Shown here: piece after piece, positions 7,016 to 13,671 of the stretch
Numbering within the stretch: position 1 is the first letter of the stretch
Layout of the letters: the number at the start of each line of letters is the position of its first letter
Assembly: GCF_019931215.1 (NCBI RefSeq)
Contig: NZ_JAIOUB010000002.1
Span: 682,001-746,000 of the forward strand
Length of the DNA stretch: 64,000 nt
Source: Alcanivorax limicola
GTDB taxonomy: Bacteria > Pseudomonadota > Gammaproteobacteria > Pseudomonadales > Alcanivoracaceae
Direction of reading: 5' to 3'
Position numbers and translations under genes: made by a program
The notes under the pieces: model-generated
What the model was told of the DNA's origin: nothing
What the model saw: the letters and a program-made list of their open reading frames with translations, nothing else
Database searches by the model: none

Positions 7016-7423
7016 TCATGGGAACGAAAACACGTTGACGAGAACGCCATTCGGGTCGGCTACCATAAAGCGCCTCATCCCAAAGCTTTCATCTCGCAGT
7101 TCGAGTTCGATATGGATGCCGCGCTTTAGCACTTCGGAGTACGCCGCATCGACATCTGCAACCTGCGCGGAGATGATGACGCCCTGCGCCGGTTTCTGAA
7201 AAGCCTTCGGCGTGAACTCGTGATTGCGCCGCACAATACCGATTTGTAACTGAGGATTTTCAGGTGACGCCATTTGGGTGTACCAGCCCTGATGCTCGAA
7301 GCCGACGACGAAACCGAGCAACGCCGCGTAAAAGTCCCTGGTCTCTTCCACGCGGTCCGTGCAGATGTTTGGAAGAAGCCTCGTGACGACAATTTCATCT
7401 GTTGCCGTTTCCTGATCTGGCAT
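7016..7423 (-). CDS. VOC-family (glyoxalase/bleomycin resistance-like) protein
   Basis: This 135-residue protein has the two beta-alpha-beta-beta-beta units of the vicinal oxygen chelate fold: TRLLPNICTDRVEETRDFYAALLGF, then GVIISAQVADVDAAYSEVLKRG, and the C-terminal FMVADPNGVLVNVFSF with a Glu/Asp-rich metal region. Members are metal-dependent lyases, dioxygenases or drug-binding proteins. The ATG at 7423 has a perfect GGAGG site five bases upstream; the longer frame upstream is only read-through of a REP element. It lies in the inserted block between the thioesterase fragment and the typA fragment. Substrate unknown. Confidence 0.85.
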   Translation of the reverse strand: MPDQETATDEIVVTRLLPNICTDRVEETRDFYAALLGFVVGFEHQGWYTQMASPENPQLQIGIVRRNHEFTPKAFQKPAQGVIISAQVADVDAAYSEVLKRGIHIELELRDESFGMRRFMVADPNGVLVNVFSFP

Positions 7424-7463
7424 GGTGCCTCCTATCAACAAATCAATTGCCAGGACCATAATT

Positions 7464-7567
7464 GGGGTCAGGTCTCTCATTTCCCAAAGGAAAATTCCCG
7501 TTGGACAATGGGAGACCTGACCCCGGAGACCGGAGACCTGACCCCGGAGACCGGGAGACCTGACCCC
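7464..7567. repeat. Complete REP-like palindromic element with extra right ends
   Basis: The 61-bp unit 7464-7524 begins GGGGTCAGGTCTC and ends GAGACCTGACCCC, a perfect 13-bp inverted repeat around an AT-rich centre. Two more copies of the right end follow at 7533-7545 and 7555-7567, spaced 21-22 bp apart. Family knowledge: palindromes with GGGGTCAGGTC-type ends are found next to REP-associated Y1 transposases in gammaproteobacteria. No such transposase is in this window. Confidence 0.85.
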
Positions 7568-7657
7568 GGAGACCGAGCGGCGACCTTTTACGCAGGGAAG
7601 CGGAGAAAAGGGCGTCCGGTGGAGGCCCATCAGGGCCGGAACGAACTGGAACGACTG

Positions 7658-8080
7658 TCAGGCGTCGTTTGCCCTGTGCCTCCGTAATCCCCAGATGGAC
7701 AGCGCCACTGCGACCAGTGAGGTAATTGCAACGCTAATGAGCAACACGGCAACAGTTGCCTCTGCCCAGGTGTCGGCTTTCACGCCCGATGATGCCAATG
7801 GCGTCATTTGCCCCGCGCCGGCAAACGCACCAATCAGGCAGCCTAGCCAGTTGGCATAACTGGAATACACCCAACCCCAGTACATAACGAGAGCCTGGCG
7901 GGCCGATAGGCTGAATGCACTCCAGATGGCGCCGATCCCGATGAGTAGCACGCCACTCAGAATGCCAATTGTATGTGCGGACAGTCCAAGTCTCGGAATT
8001 TGCATGGCAGGAAGCAATAAGCCGGTCACCAAGGCGATCAAGATCAGGATAAATCCGTGCCGAATGATCCTTCGATTCAT
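7658..8080 (-). CDS. Four-helix membrane protein, hydroxylaminobenzene mutase-like
   Basis: This 140-residue protein has four membrane segments and resembles small mutases/isomerases such as hydroxylaminobenzene mutase and styrene oxide isomerase. The resemblance rests on RHGFILILIALVTGLLLP, the conserved PRLGLSAHTIGILSGVLL, the YWGWVYSSYANWLGC helix and the final basic tail LRRHR. In known members the conserved His (here in GLSAH) lies near a haem or catalytic site. The reaction here is unknown; the assignment is from memory of the family, not from a search. It is in the inserted block, without a nitroarene reductase next to it. A GAGGGG site precedes the ATG. Confidence 0.6.
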   Translation of the reverse strand: MNRRIIRHGFILILIALVTGLLLPAMQIPRLGLSAHTIGILSGVLLIGIGAIWSAFSLSARQALVMYWGWVYSSYANWLGCLIGAFAGAGQMTPLASSGVKADTWAEATVAVLLISVAITSLVAVALSIWGLRRHRANDA

Positions 8081-8108
8081 TTTTGCGGTCCCCTCTTAGA
8101 GACACCTG

Positions 8109-8345
8109 ACAGGTATCAGGACGCCGGCGCGTATAATGAATAACAACGCGTGCGACCTATCACAGTATGCAATGCGGCATATTGGAAAATAATAATTCCC
8201 CATCAATGGGTTATGGCGCGCGTCCTTTGCCTCCCCAATAACAGCGCCTTCTTCTTTTCCCGTTTCAATAACACTGGCATATGGATAGCACAAAGATGTC
8301 GCCATGACTATGTTTCGCCCCGGGGCTATCCCCATGGTGCATCCT
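8109..8345. repeat. Copy 1 of a duplicated intergenic segment (downstream of typA)
   Basis: This segment is similar over its length to 14154-14400. The best block, starting at about 8242 with CCCCAATAACAGCGCC, differs at only about three positions in roughly 75 bases. It lies between the mutase-like gene and a typA fragment, the same place copy 2 has relative to the intact typA. A minus-strand frame of about 79 codons crosses it, but the frame is broken in copy 2, so I do not call a gene. Its left end falls at the boundary where cargo genes begin. Confidence 0.8.
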
Positions 8346-8352
8346 CTTGATG

Positions 8353-8432
8353 GCAGACCTGCCTTAGCGGCTGGTACGCTTGCGATCCGATTCGGTCAGG
8401 AACTTTCCTGCGCAGGCGGATGAACTGCAGCG
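8353..8432 (-). pseudogene. 3' fragment of typA
   Basis: About 80 bases align to the last 22 codons and the stop region of typA (14531-14610). The aligned part covers the segment that encodes [19 protein letters not shown] and its TAA. One extra base in the copy shifts the frame, and several substitutions exist, so it is a diverged remnant and not a recent copy. A REP-like element follows immediately on the right. The typA terminator hairpin found at 14451-14482 is absent here. Confidence 0.88.
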
Positions 8433-8443
8433 CAGCATCATTA

Positions 8444-8502
8444 AGGTCAGGTTTCTCATTTCCGAAAGGAAAATTCTTAGTGGGCAATGGGAGGCCTGAC
8501 CC
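8444..8502. repeat. Diverged REP-like element
   Basis: This is an imperfect copy of the 61-bp palindromic unit at 7464-7524: AGGTCAGGTTTCTCATTTCC on the left and GGGAGGCCTGACCCT on the right. It sits at the right edge of the inserted block, between the typA fragment and the VOC cassette gene. Confidence 0.8.
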
Positions 8503-8518
8503 TCAGAGACGCATGTGC

Positions 8519-8911
8519 TCACTTTGGTCTATGAAGCGCACAAAGCTTGTTGCCGTCCGGGTCGCGCACATATGCCAAGTGCATGGCACCGAGTTTGCCT
8601 TCGCGCAGGCCTGGCGGTTCTTCAATCGAAGTACCCCCATGGGCAACAGCTGTGTCATGGAACTGCTGCACCTGCTCTGGCGAAGCGCACTTGAATCCGA
8701 TCGTGCTGCCATTGGCGAACGTTGCGGGCTCACCGTCGATCGGTTCACTGACGCAGAAGGTTCCACCATCGTGCCGATAGAACAAGCGCGTTTGCCCAGT
8801 GTCGTTTTGATTTCGCAGCGGTTCCCCCGCCCCAAGTATGCCTAGCAAGGCGTCATAGAAGCGCTTTGAGCGCTCAATGTCATTCGAGCCGACCATCACA
8901 TGACTGAACAT
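8519..8911 (-). CDS. VOC-family (glyoxalase-like) protein
   Basis: This 130-residue protein starts MFSHVMVGSNDIERSKRFYDALLGILG, the usual first unit of VOC proteins with a metal-ligand His. It contains a second unit EQVQQFHDTAVAHGGTS and ends with YVRDPDGNKLCALH, where the conserved DPDGN turn precedes the last strand. Members include glyoxalases, fosfomycin- and bleomycin-resistance proteins and many of unknown role. A GGAG site lies upstream of the ATG. It is the last gene of the cassette series. No attC follows its stop; a REP element lies there, so its own recombination site may have been lost when the neighbouring block was inserted. Confidence 0.85.
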   Translation of the reverse strand: MFSHVMVGSNDIERSKRFYDALLGILGAGEPLRNQNDTGQTRLFYRHDGGTFCVSEPIDGEPATFANGSTIGFKCASPEQVQQFHDTAVAHGGTSIEEPPGLREGKLGAMHLAYVRDPDGNKLCALHRPK

Positions 8912-8987
8912 CTATGCATCTCCATTGTCTTCGGCCTTCTGGCCAGTTGAATCGCTGCAGGTTCGCTCAGTGTCGATATGTTGTGCC

Positions 8988-9059
8988 TCATAACGCCCGC
9001 AGCACGGGCAAACTTGTAGCGCATTGGAAATTTTGTCCCTGTGCCTGCGATTGTTAGGG
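8988..9059 (-). other. attC recombination site of the DUF4272 cassette
   Basis: Read on the minus strand, the site begins CCCTAACAATCG, forms an imperfect hairpin, and ends CTGCGGGCGTTATGA. The two outer cores CCCTAAC and GTTATGA pair as the inverted ends of an integron attC. It lies directly after the TAG stop of the DUF4272 gene. Confidence 0.75.
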
Positions 9060-9683
9060 CTAGGTATCCATTGGAACTTCATCCCAGTCCTCCTCAACAC
9101 CATAAACCCAATCAATGGCTTTTCTCCGTTCGGAGATAATGCTTTCACTCAGATCGCATTCTCGCCCGGTAAGTCGGCAATTTCTCGCATGCCAGTGCAT
9201 TCTATAAAGTAGGTCTGATTGCGATTGAATTTCGGTAATCGGCTTCAGGTGGGCGCTTTGAATGAAGTCACTCGGATCTACTTTGAATGGAATCTTTTGG
9301 GCCAAGTCGTCGTCGCAGTGTTGGAAGTGGTCGAGCTCAACAAGGCCAATACACCATGCCAGGGCTTGGGCACATTCCGTTTGCCAAAACATATCTACTT
9401 TATCTTGATTGCCGAGGACTTCTTCGCGAAGCAGTTTTTTTTCGCGTTGGCTTACGTAGGGCATCAGGTCGTACTGTTGAAGGTGCTCCAAAAGATCGCT
9501 GCCTTTTGCACCAAAACCAAGTCCAATAACGTAAGCAAGTGCACTGAGTCGTCCTGCTACGTCTTTTGCATTTCTTGGCGTGACTTCATCCATCCCCTCA
9601 ATCGTTGGGAGATGCTCAGGCACTTCGATACCAACCGAAGCAAGATAGTCTGTGGTTCTGGATTTAAGTTCTTCCATACTCAT
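9060..9683 (-). CDS. DUF4272 protein in an integron cassette
   Basis: This 207-residue protein resembles DUF4272, a family of unknown function common in integrons and near toxin-immunity loci. Recognisable stretches are the ALAYVIGLGFGAKG helix, the LMPYVSQREKKLL segment, WQTECAQALAWCIGLVE, and the C-terminal YRMHWHARNCRLTG ... ERRKAIDWVYG. It appears to be an all-helical cytoplasmic protein. MSMEEL offers two close start codons, 9683 and 9677. Its stop codon lies just outside the core of the attC that follows. No function is known. Confidence 0.75.
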   Translation of the reverse strand: MSMEELKSRTTDYLASVGIEVPEHLPTIEGMDEVTPRNAKDVAGRLSALAYVIGLGFGAKGSDLLEHLQQYDLMPYVSQREKKLLREEVLGNQDKVDMFWQTECAQALAWCIGLVELDHFQHCDDDLAQKIPFKVDPSDFIQSAHLKPITEIQSQSDLLYRMHWHARNCRLTGRECDLSESIISERRKAIDWVYGVEEDWDEVPMDT

Positions 9684-9694
9684 TTCTCAGAGAG

Positions 9695-9781
9695 TCCTAA
9701 CGCTTTGCTTTCTGGCCGCAGTGAAGCGCAGCGGAACGGAGGCCCCAGCCGCGAAGCGGCGACAACAGCAACTTGTTATGA
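9695..9781 (-). other. attC recombination site of the Imm32-like cassette
   Basis: On the minus strand the site begins TCATAACAAGTTGC, contains the GCCGCTTCGCGGC stem seen in many attC sites, and ends GCAAAGCGTTAGGA. At 87 bp it has the normal attC length. It lies between the stop region of the Imm32-like gene and the start of the DUF4272 gene. Confidence 0.85.
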
Positions 9782-9791
9782 GTTGCTATCA

Positions 9792-10037
9792 CTACCCGCC
9801 GCCCCAACCATAAACTATCAAATGATTGATTAATGCATGAGACTCTTTGCCGCCCTGAGCCTCGCTCGATAATTCATTACCACCCCACGCCTCAGTCATA
9901 AAATGATCGTGTGAGCGGCCAGAATTTTCGGCTTCCGTTGCTATGGCCTCTAGCCGGGCCGCGAGCCACCGGAGCTTTTCAGGAGAGCCATGGATGAAAA
10001 CCTGCTCTGCTTCTTTATCTTTTTCTACGGTTAGCAT
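9792..10037 (-). CDS. Small Imm32-like immunity protein
   Basis: This 81-residue protein resembles the Imm32 immunity family: an acidic strand MLTVEKDKEAEQVFIHGSPE, a helix KLRWLAARLEAIAT, and the HDHFMTEAWGGNELS turn, then INHLIVYGW. Immunity proteins bind and neutralise a polymorphic toxin. No toxin gene is next to it, so it is an orphan, as is usual in integron cassettes. The TAG stop is followed closely by two more stops and then the attC. The family call is from memory and moderate. Confidence 0.6.
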   Translation of the reverse strand: MLTVEKDKEAEQVFIHGSPEKLRWLAARLEAIATEAENSGRSHDHFMTEAWGGNELSSEAQGGKESHALINHLIVYGWGGG

Positions 10038-10052
10038 TTCAACCCCAGATAC

Positions 10053-10137
10053 TCATAACGCCGCCAAGCACGCGCGGCTACGTAATGGAGGCGAAGTCGC
10101 AATGTAGTAGACGTCGCCGTGACTTGCATTGTTAAAT
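10053..10137 (-). other. attC recombination site of the kinase cassette
   Basis: On the minus strand the site begins ATTTAACAATGCAAG, which contains the TAA stop of the kinase gene, and ends GCTTGGCGGCGTTATGA. Outer and inner segments are partly complementary, as in integron attC sites. Length 85 bp. Confidence 0.82.
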
Positions 10138-11217
10138 GCCCGTCTCGAACTTTACTTGAAATCGCTGCCATCTTTCCCACAAATATGGCCATCTGTCTTT
10201 TAATGGCTCTGTCGATGCCTTATTTTCAAAATAATCAACAAGGAATTCTAGCTGAACACAGCTTTCTTGTGATTCACTCTTAATCATCTCAAGCAATGAC
10301 ACCTTGACTTCATCAATGGATGGCCTATCAGCGGGGTCAACTGATAGCATGTCATTAACAAGAGATTGAATTTCAGGATCTATCGGTGGAATACCATCAA
10401 AATTGATACTCGCGCTCTTTGCCCATTTTCTCCAAGCATCAGCTTTAGTCCACTTTTTACTATTGCCCTCCACCGGTCGAGGCCAATAATCACTGAGCTT
10501 GATGCCAACCGGATGGAACCCTCCACTCATAAGCTCATAGAGAATGACCCCCAGCGCAAATACATCCGTTTTAGGTGACAGTTCAGATTCATCCCACTGT
10601 TCTGGAGCCATATAAGGCCGAGAGCCACCGAAGACGGAAGAGTCTAGAAAAGCATTTGCTAGACCGAAATCAGCTATTAGAGCCAAGTTATAAATATCAA
10701 TATCAGGTAAATCATGAAACTCGCTTTTGACGTCTCTCAAAAAAATATTGGCTGGCTTCAAATCTTGATGTGCTACTAGACCACTCTTATAGCAGTGGTT
10801 CAAACCACTGCAAACATAAACCAATATAGAAAGATTTTCGACCTTACTGGAAAGTTCAGAATTTCTTATCACCTTCTCAAGGTCTCTTCCCCAATAGCGA
10901 AATAATGCCACAGGAGTTCCAAGAACCTCTGAGAAATCAAATGCCCAATGAACAAAGCTCTGGTGGTTATATGAAAGCTGATTCTTGAGTTCATTGACAA
11001 ATCTATTGTTCGTTTCCTCAGCAGAAACGTTGGTGAGAGGTTTTGGTATTTTTGCACATACATATCGAGGTGATACATTTTCACCCTGATCAAAAACATA
11101 AATCTCTCCGCACATTCCCCCAGAAGCTGGAACACACTTCCCTTTGTTACCCAAAGCAACCTCTAACATCAATTTCTTCTGATGCTCATCGAGAGCATGA
11201 AAATCTATTTGATCCAT
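10132..11217 (-). CDS. Serine/threonine protein kinase in an integron cassette
   Basis: This 361-residue protein has a complete eukaryotic-type kinase domain. Visible are a glycine loop ASGGMCGEIY (residues 31-40), Lys56 in VCAKIPKP, the catalytic loop HQDLKPANIFL (150-160; Asp152, Lys154, Asn157), DFG at 183-185 and the APE at 204-206. The C-terminal 60 residues are helical and end in a Trp-rich tail. There is no membrane segment, so it is cytoplasmic. The start at 11217 has an AGGAAG site; a start at 11238 would lie in the attC. The gene is much AT-richer than the core. The target is unknown; kinases of this kind occur in anti-phage systems, which is a possibility only. Confidence 0.9.
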   Translation of the reverse strand: MDQIDFHALDEHQKKLMLEVALGNKGKCVPASGGMCGEIYVFDQGENVSPRYVCAKIPKPLTNVSAEETNNRFVNELKNQLSYNHQSFVHWAFDFSEVLGTPVALFRYWGRDLEKVIRNSELSSKVENLSILVYVCSGLNHCYKSGLVAHQDLKPANIFLRDVKSEFHDLPDIDIYNLALIADFGLANAFLDSSVFGGSRPYMAPEQWDESELSPKTDVFALGVILYELMSGGFHPVGIKLSDYWPRPVEGNSKKWTKADAWRKWAKSASINFDGIPPIDPEIQSLVNDMLSVDPADRPSIDEVKVSLLEMIKSESQESCVQLEFLVDYFENKASTEPLKDRWPYLWERWQRFQVKFETGI

Positions 11218-11236
11218 GGAGCTTAGCTTCCTGTGC

Positions 11237-11294
11237 ATTTAACGCACCGCGCAGCGGCGAGCCGCAGCGAGAAAACCGCCGCTACTTGTTAGGT
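11237..11294 (-). other. attC recombination site of the secreted-protein cassette
   Basis: On the minus strand the site begins ACCTAACAAGTAGCGGCGG, contains a GCGGCTCGCCGC stem, and ends GCGGTGCGTTAAAT. Both cores match the RYYYAAC / GTTRRRY consensus. Length 58 bp. It lies just past the alternative-frame stop of the preceding gene. Confidence 0.85.
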
Positions 11295-11389
11295 TCTTTA
11301 CTCGCATTCGTTCTTCCCATCAACCACTGAATATTTCACTGTAGTGCCTTCTGGCATGGGCTTCTTAATTTCTAATAGCGTTGTTCGCT

Positions 11390-11761
11390 TTATAAAGCCG
11401 GACTAACCGCAAACGGGGAGTTTTCCTCAATCACAATGCCATAATCAAAAACGTCTTTAATTATCCCCTCATTTAGTCCGATTTTCATCCCTGATGATAC
11501 ATTAAACACGGAAGCGATATTTACCCTTGGATCCAAAGGAGATGGATGTTCTTCGCCAAGCCGAATCCATCCAGTTAGAGATTTATCTGGCTTGGAGCCC
11601 ACCGCTAGAAAAAGCATCATTTCAATTGGAAATTTCGATAAATGTTCCTGTTGGGCTTTTCGCTTGCTCTCGAAGTATTCCTCGGTTTCCCAAGGCATTG
11701 GTTCTGAGTTCGCCTGAGATGCCAGCAAGGCCACCATCAAGGCAGGGGGATATATCCTCAT
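11390..11761 (-). CDS. Secreted hypothetical protein, C-terminus possibly frameshifted
   Basis: I do not recognise a family. From the ATG at 11761 (AGGTGA ribosome-binding site) the frame gives 123 residues with a signal peptide, MRIYPPALMVALLASQANSEP, so it is probably periplasmic. The mature part contains GWIRLGEEHPSPLDPRVN and MKIGLNEGIIKDVFDYGIVIEE. The frame ends at 11390, about 100 bases before its attC, which is unusual for a cassette. In another frame the sequence continues as about 34 sensible codons (GFIKRTTLLEIKKPMPEGT and on) to a TAA at 11298, directly before the attC. A one-base indel near 11392-11400 is likely, real or a sequencing error. Confidence 0.65.
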   Translation of the reverse strand: MRIYPPALMVALLASQANSEPMPWETEEYFESKRKAQQEHLSKFPIEMMLFLAVGSKPDKSLTGWIRLGEEHPSPLDPRVNIASVFNVSSGMKIGLNEGIIKDVFDYGIVIEENSPFAVSPAL

Positions 11762-11767
11762 GATTTC

Positions 11768-11845
11768 ACCTAACGCTTGGCACAGCGGACGTTTTGGAGC
11801 GACGAAGGAGCGGAAAAACGTTCCGACTGCTGCCACTTGTTAGCG
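11768..11845 (-). other. attC recombination site of the nuclease-like cassette
   Basis: On the minus strand the site begins CGCTAACAAGTGGCAGCAG, which includes the TAA stop of the preceding gene. It has complementary CGGAACGTTTTT / AAAACGTCCG arms and ends GTGCCAAGCGTTAGGT. The core GTTAGGT fits the consensus. Length 78 bp. Confidence 0.88.
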
Positions 11846-12640
11846 ACGACCACAAACCGCCATAAGTGGGCCAATATCGACTTCGCACGCCCTTACAAAT
11901 TCCGCAAACCTAGCTGAGTTAACTACAAAGACGGTGTCTTCAAATTCTTTCGCAACATCTCTGAGCTGATATGTATCACAAGAGACATCACGCTTCGCGC
12001 TGGCTGTGCCGAGCTGCTTCCTAAATCGCACGAAGGGGACCTCAGCAGATGAGGCAGATTGATCGATCTCACCGCTAGCGATATCGATATTTGCCAAGTC
12101 GATCTCACAGAGCTTGAGCCTCGCTGTTGTCACGATTACATTCTGATACATTCGCAATCCGCTATACTTATCTTTTAGAAACGATGCTTCTTCACGCGCC
12201 AGTGCCTCAGTAGACATTACGAGGCCGCTAGACACCCGCTCAAGCATTGGAGTGGCTTTTTGGTCCTGCCCTGGCACAACGCACATGCTTGACTCTGGGC
12301 AAAGTGGATCCATTGCGACATCAGCCCAGTCAAATTTCGTGAAGTCTCCATTGCCAGAGTAGTAGCTTATCCATAGTTTTGCCTGCCGCCGCCCAGAAGG
12401 GGCCTTTCTATCTTTCAAGAAGATCCATTCTGCATCACGAACCCTTTTGCACTCGATATTCATAACCCAAGTTCGGTGGGTCCATTCAATTGCCAAATCG
12501 ATGAACCCATGGTGACCTTCACCGCTCCACGCATGTTCCTCATACAAAATCGACCAATCCGAGAGCTCTTCACTCACGACTCGTCCCACAGCAATTTGCA
12601 GTGGAAATCCTGACGCATTTACTTGCTTATGGAGTGACAT
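11840..12640 (-). CDS. PD-(D/E)XK nuclease-like protein in an integron cassette
   Basis: The protein has 266 residues from the ATG at 12640; a longer frame would start inside the attC. The N-terminal third contains GFIDLAIEW followed by WVMNIECKRVRD. An Asp at the end of one strand and E-C-K in the next is the spacing of the PD-(D/E)XK nuclease core, with an upstream helix ending in Glu. The rest is a mixed alpha/beta region that I cannot place. Family knowledge: such folds include restriction enzymes, repair nucleases and anti-phage effectors. No methyltransferase is adjacent. Activity is inferred from the motif only. Confidence 0.6.
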   Translation of the reverse strand: MSLHKQVNASGFPLQIAVGRVVSEELSDWSILYEEHAWSGEGHHGFIDLAIEWTHRTWVMNIECKRVRDAEWIFLKDRKAPSGRRQAKLWISYYSGNGDFTKFDWADVAMDPLCPESSMCVVPGQDQKATPMLERVSSGLVMSTEALAREEASFLKDKYSGLRMYQNVIVTTARLKLCEIDLANIDIASGEIDQSASSAEVPFVRFRKQLGTASAKRDVSCDTYQLRDVAKEFEDTVFVVNSARFAEFVRACEVDIGPLMAVCGRR

Positions 12641-12648
12641 CGTTTTCT

Positions 12649-12697
12649 CGCTAACGCCGCCATGCACGCGTTTGTCGCGTGCATGGCTTTGTTATCT
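12649..12697 (-). other. Short attC site with a perfect hairpin (desaturase cassette)
   Basis: On the minus strand the site begins AGATAACAAAG, holds a perfect 12-bp stem GCCATGCACGCG / CGCGTGCATGGC with a 5-base loop, and ends GCGGCGTTAGCG. The TAA stop of the desaturase gene lies in the first core. At 49 bp it is unusually short and its stem lacks the bulged bases that normally give attC its polarity. Confidence 0.78.
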
Positions 12698-13657
12698 ATT
12701 TCCTCGAATAAACTTTGCAATCTCACAGTCCTCAGGCACTCGCTCGACACGCTTTTCCAGATCGATGCTCTCAGAAACAAGCTCAGACCGCGGCGGTAGA
12801 TCCCTTGGTAATTGGATATTCTTGACGATACCCAAGTTGTGCAATGCATTCAGAACCCACCAGCCTGGATCTGGTTCATCCTTGTATAGACCAAGCATCG
12901 CCGAGCCGGGATACGCATGGTGATTGTTGTGCCACGCCTCTCCCATGGAAAGCAACCCAGCAAGACGAATATTATGACCCTGAACCGCTGCGCCATCGAC
13001 TCGCCAAGTACGCTCCCCACGATTATGCGCAAAATAGCCTATGAGCCAGTGCCCACCCACCGAGACAACTATGCGCACAGAAATCCCCCAGACCACCCAG
13101 CTTAGGCCACCAAACCAATAAAGCGGCAACGCAAGTGCTAGCTGTTGGCACATCCATGTTTTTTCAATGAACCGATAAAATGGATCGTACCAGACAGAAT
13201 CCTCGATAAAGAAGTCAGGCCCATTTTTCAGCTCCAGATCGCAGTTAAGCTGCCACCAGCCATCTTTCAAGATGCTGGAGCCATGTAACAGATAGTCGTG
13301 ACAGTGGGTCTGGCGCTGCGCCCAATCCCTCAGATCATGTTGTTTCATCATTCCGATCGGCCCCGCCATACCCACCAACGTGCCTAGATATACAAACAGG
13401 TACTCCATCCATTTTGGGCATTCGTATGACCTATGGATCAGAAGTCTGTGCATACCTAGCGAGTGGCCAAAGCATAAGGTAATGCCGGTTAGCAGAATGA
13501 ATACACCAACTGAGGAGAGGCTAACGACAAAGGGGGCCAGAAAAATTGCGGCCAATAAGTGGAAATTGAACCAAAGCGACTTAATCGGGCTCCATACTAC
13601 CCGCCCAACGAATGCGTCGGTATCAGGCTTGGCTTTAACCCTTTCGGTGCTAAGCAT
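12692..13657 (-). CDS. Fatty-acid (acyl-CoA type) desaturase in an integron cassette
   Basis: This 321-residue membrane protein has hydrophobic hairpins and the histidine boxes of the membrane di-iron desaturases. Box 1 is HRLLIH after HSLGM, and box 3 is WHNNHHAYPGSA. Box 2 reads QTHCHD where acyl-CoA delta-9 enzymes usually have HRxHH, so one His is replaced or displaced. Such enzymes introduce a double bond into acyl chains using oxygen. The ATG at 13657 has a GGAG site five bases upstream; the longer frame upstream is translated attC. Its TAA is part of the attC core. A metabolic membrane enzyme is an unusual cassette cargo. Confidence 0.85.
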   Translation of the reverse strand: MLSTERVKAKPDTDAFVGRVVWSPIKSLWFNFHLLAAIFLAPFVVSLSSVGVFILLTGITLCFGHSLGMHRLLIHRSYECPKWMEYLFVYLGTLVGMAGPIGMMKQHDLRDWAQRQTHCHDYLLHGSSILKDGWWQLNCDLELKNGPDFFIEDSVWYDPFYRFIEKTWMCQQLALALPLYWFGGLSWVVWGISVRIVVSVGGHWLIGYFAHNRGERTWRVDGAAVQGHNIRLAGLLSMGEAWHNNHHAYPGSAMLGLYKDEPDPGWWVLNALHNLGIVKNIQLPRDLPPRSELVSESIDLEKRVERVPEDCEIAKFIRGNR

Positions 13658-13671
13658 GACTCTCCAGAGAT

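Noticed and set aside
8096-8335. Small minus-strand frame in repeat copy 1 (about 79 codons)
   Set aside because: The frame is interrupted in copy 2, and no ribosome-binding site is seen. Treated as part of a repeat; a decayed gene cannot be excluded.
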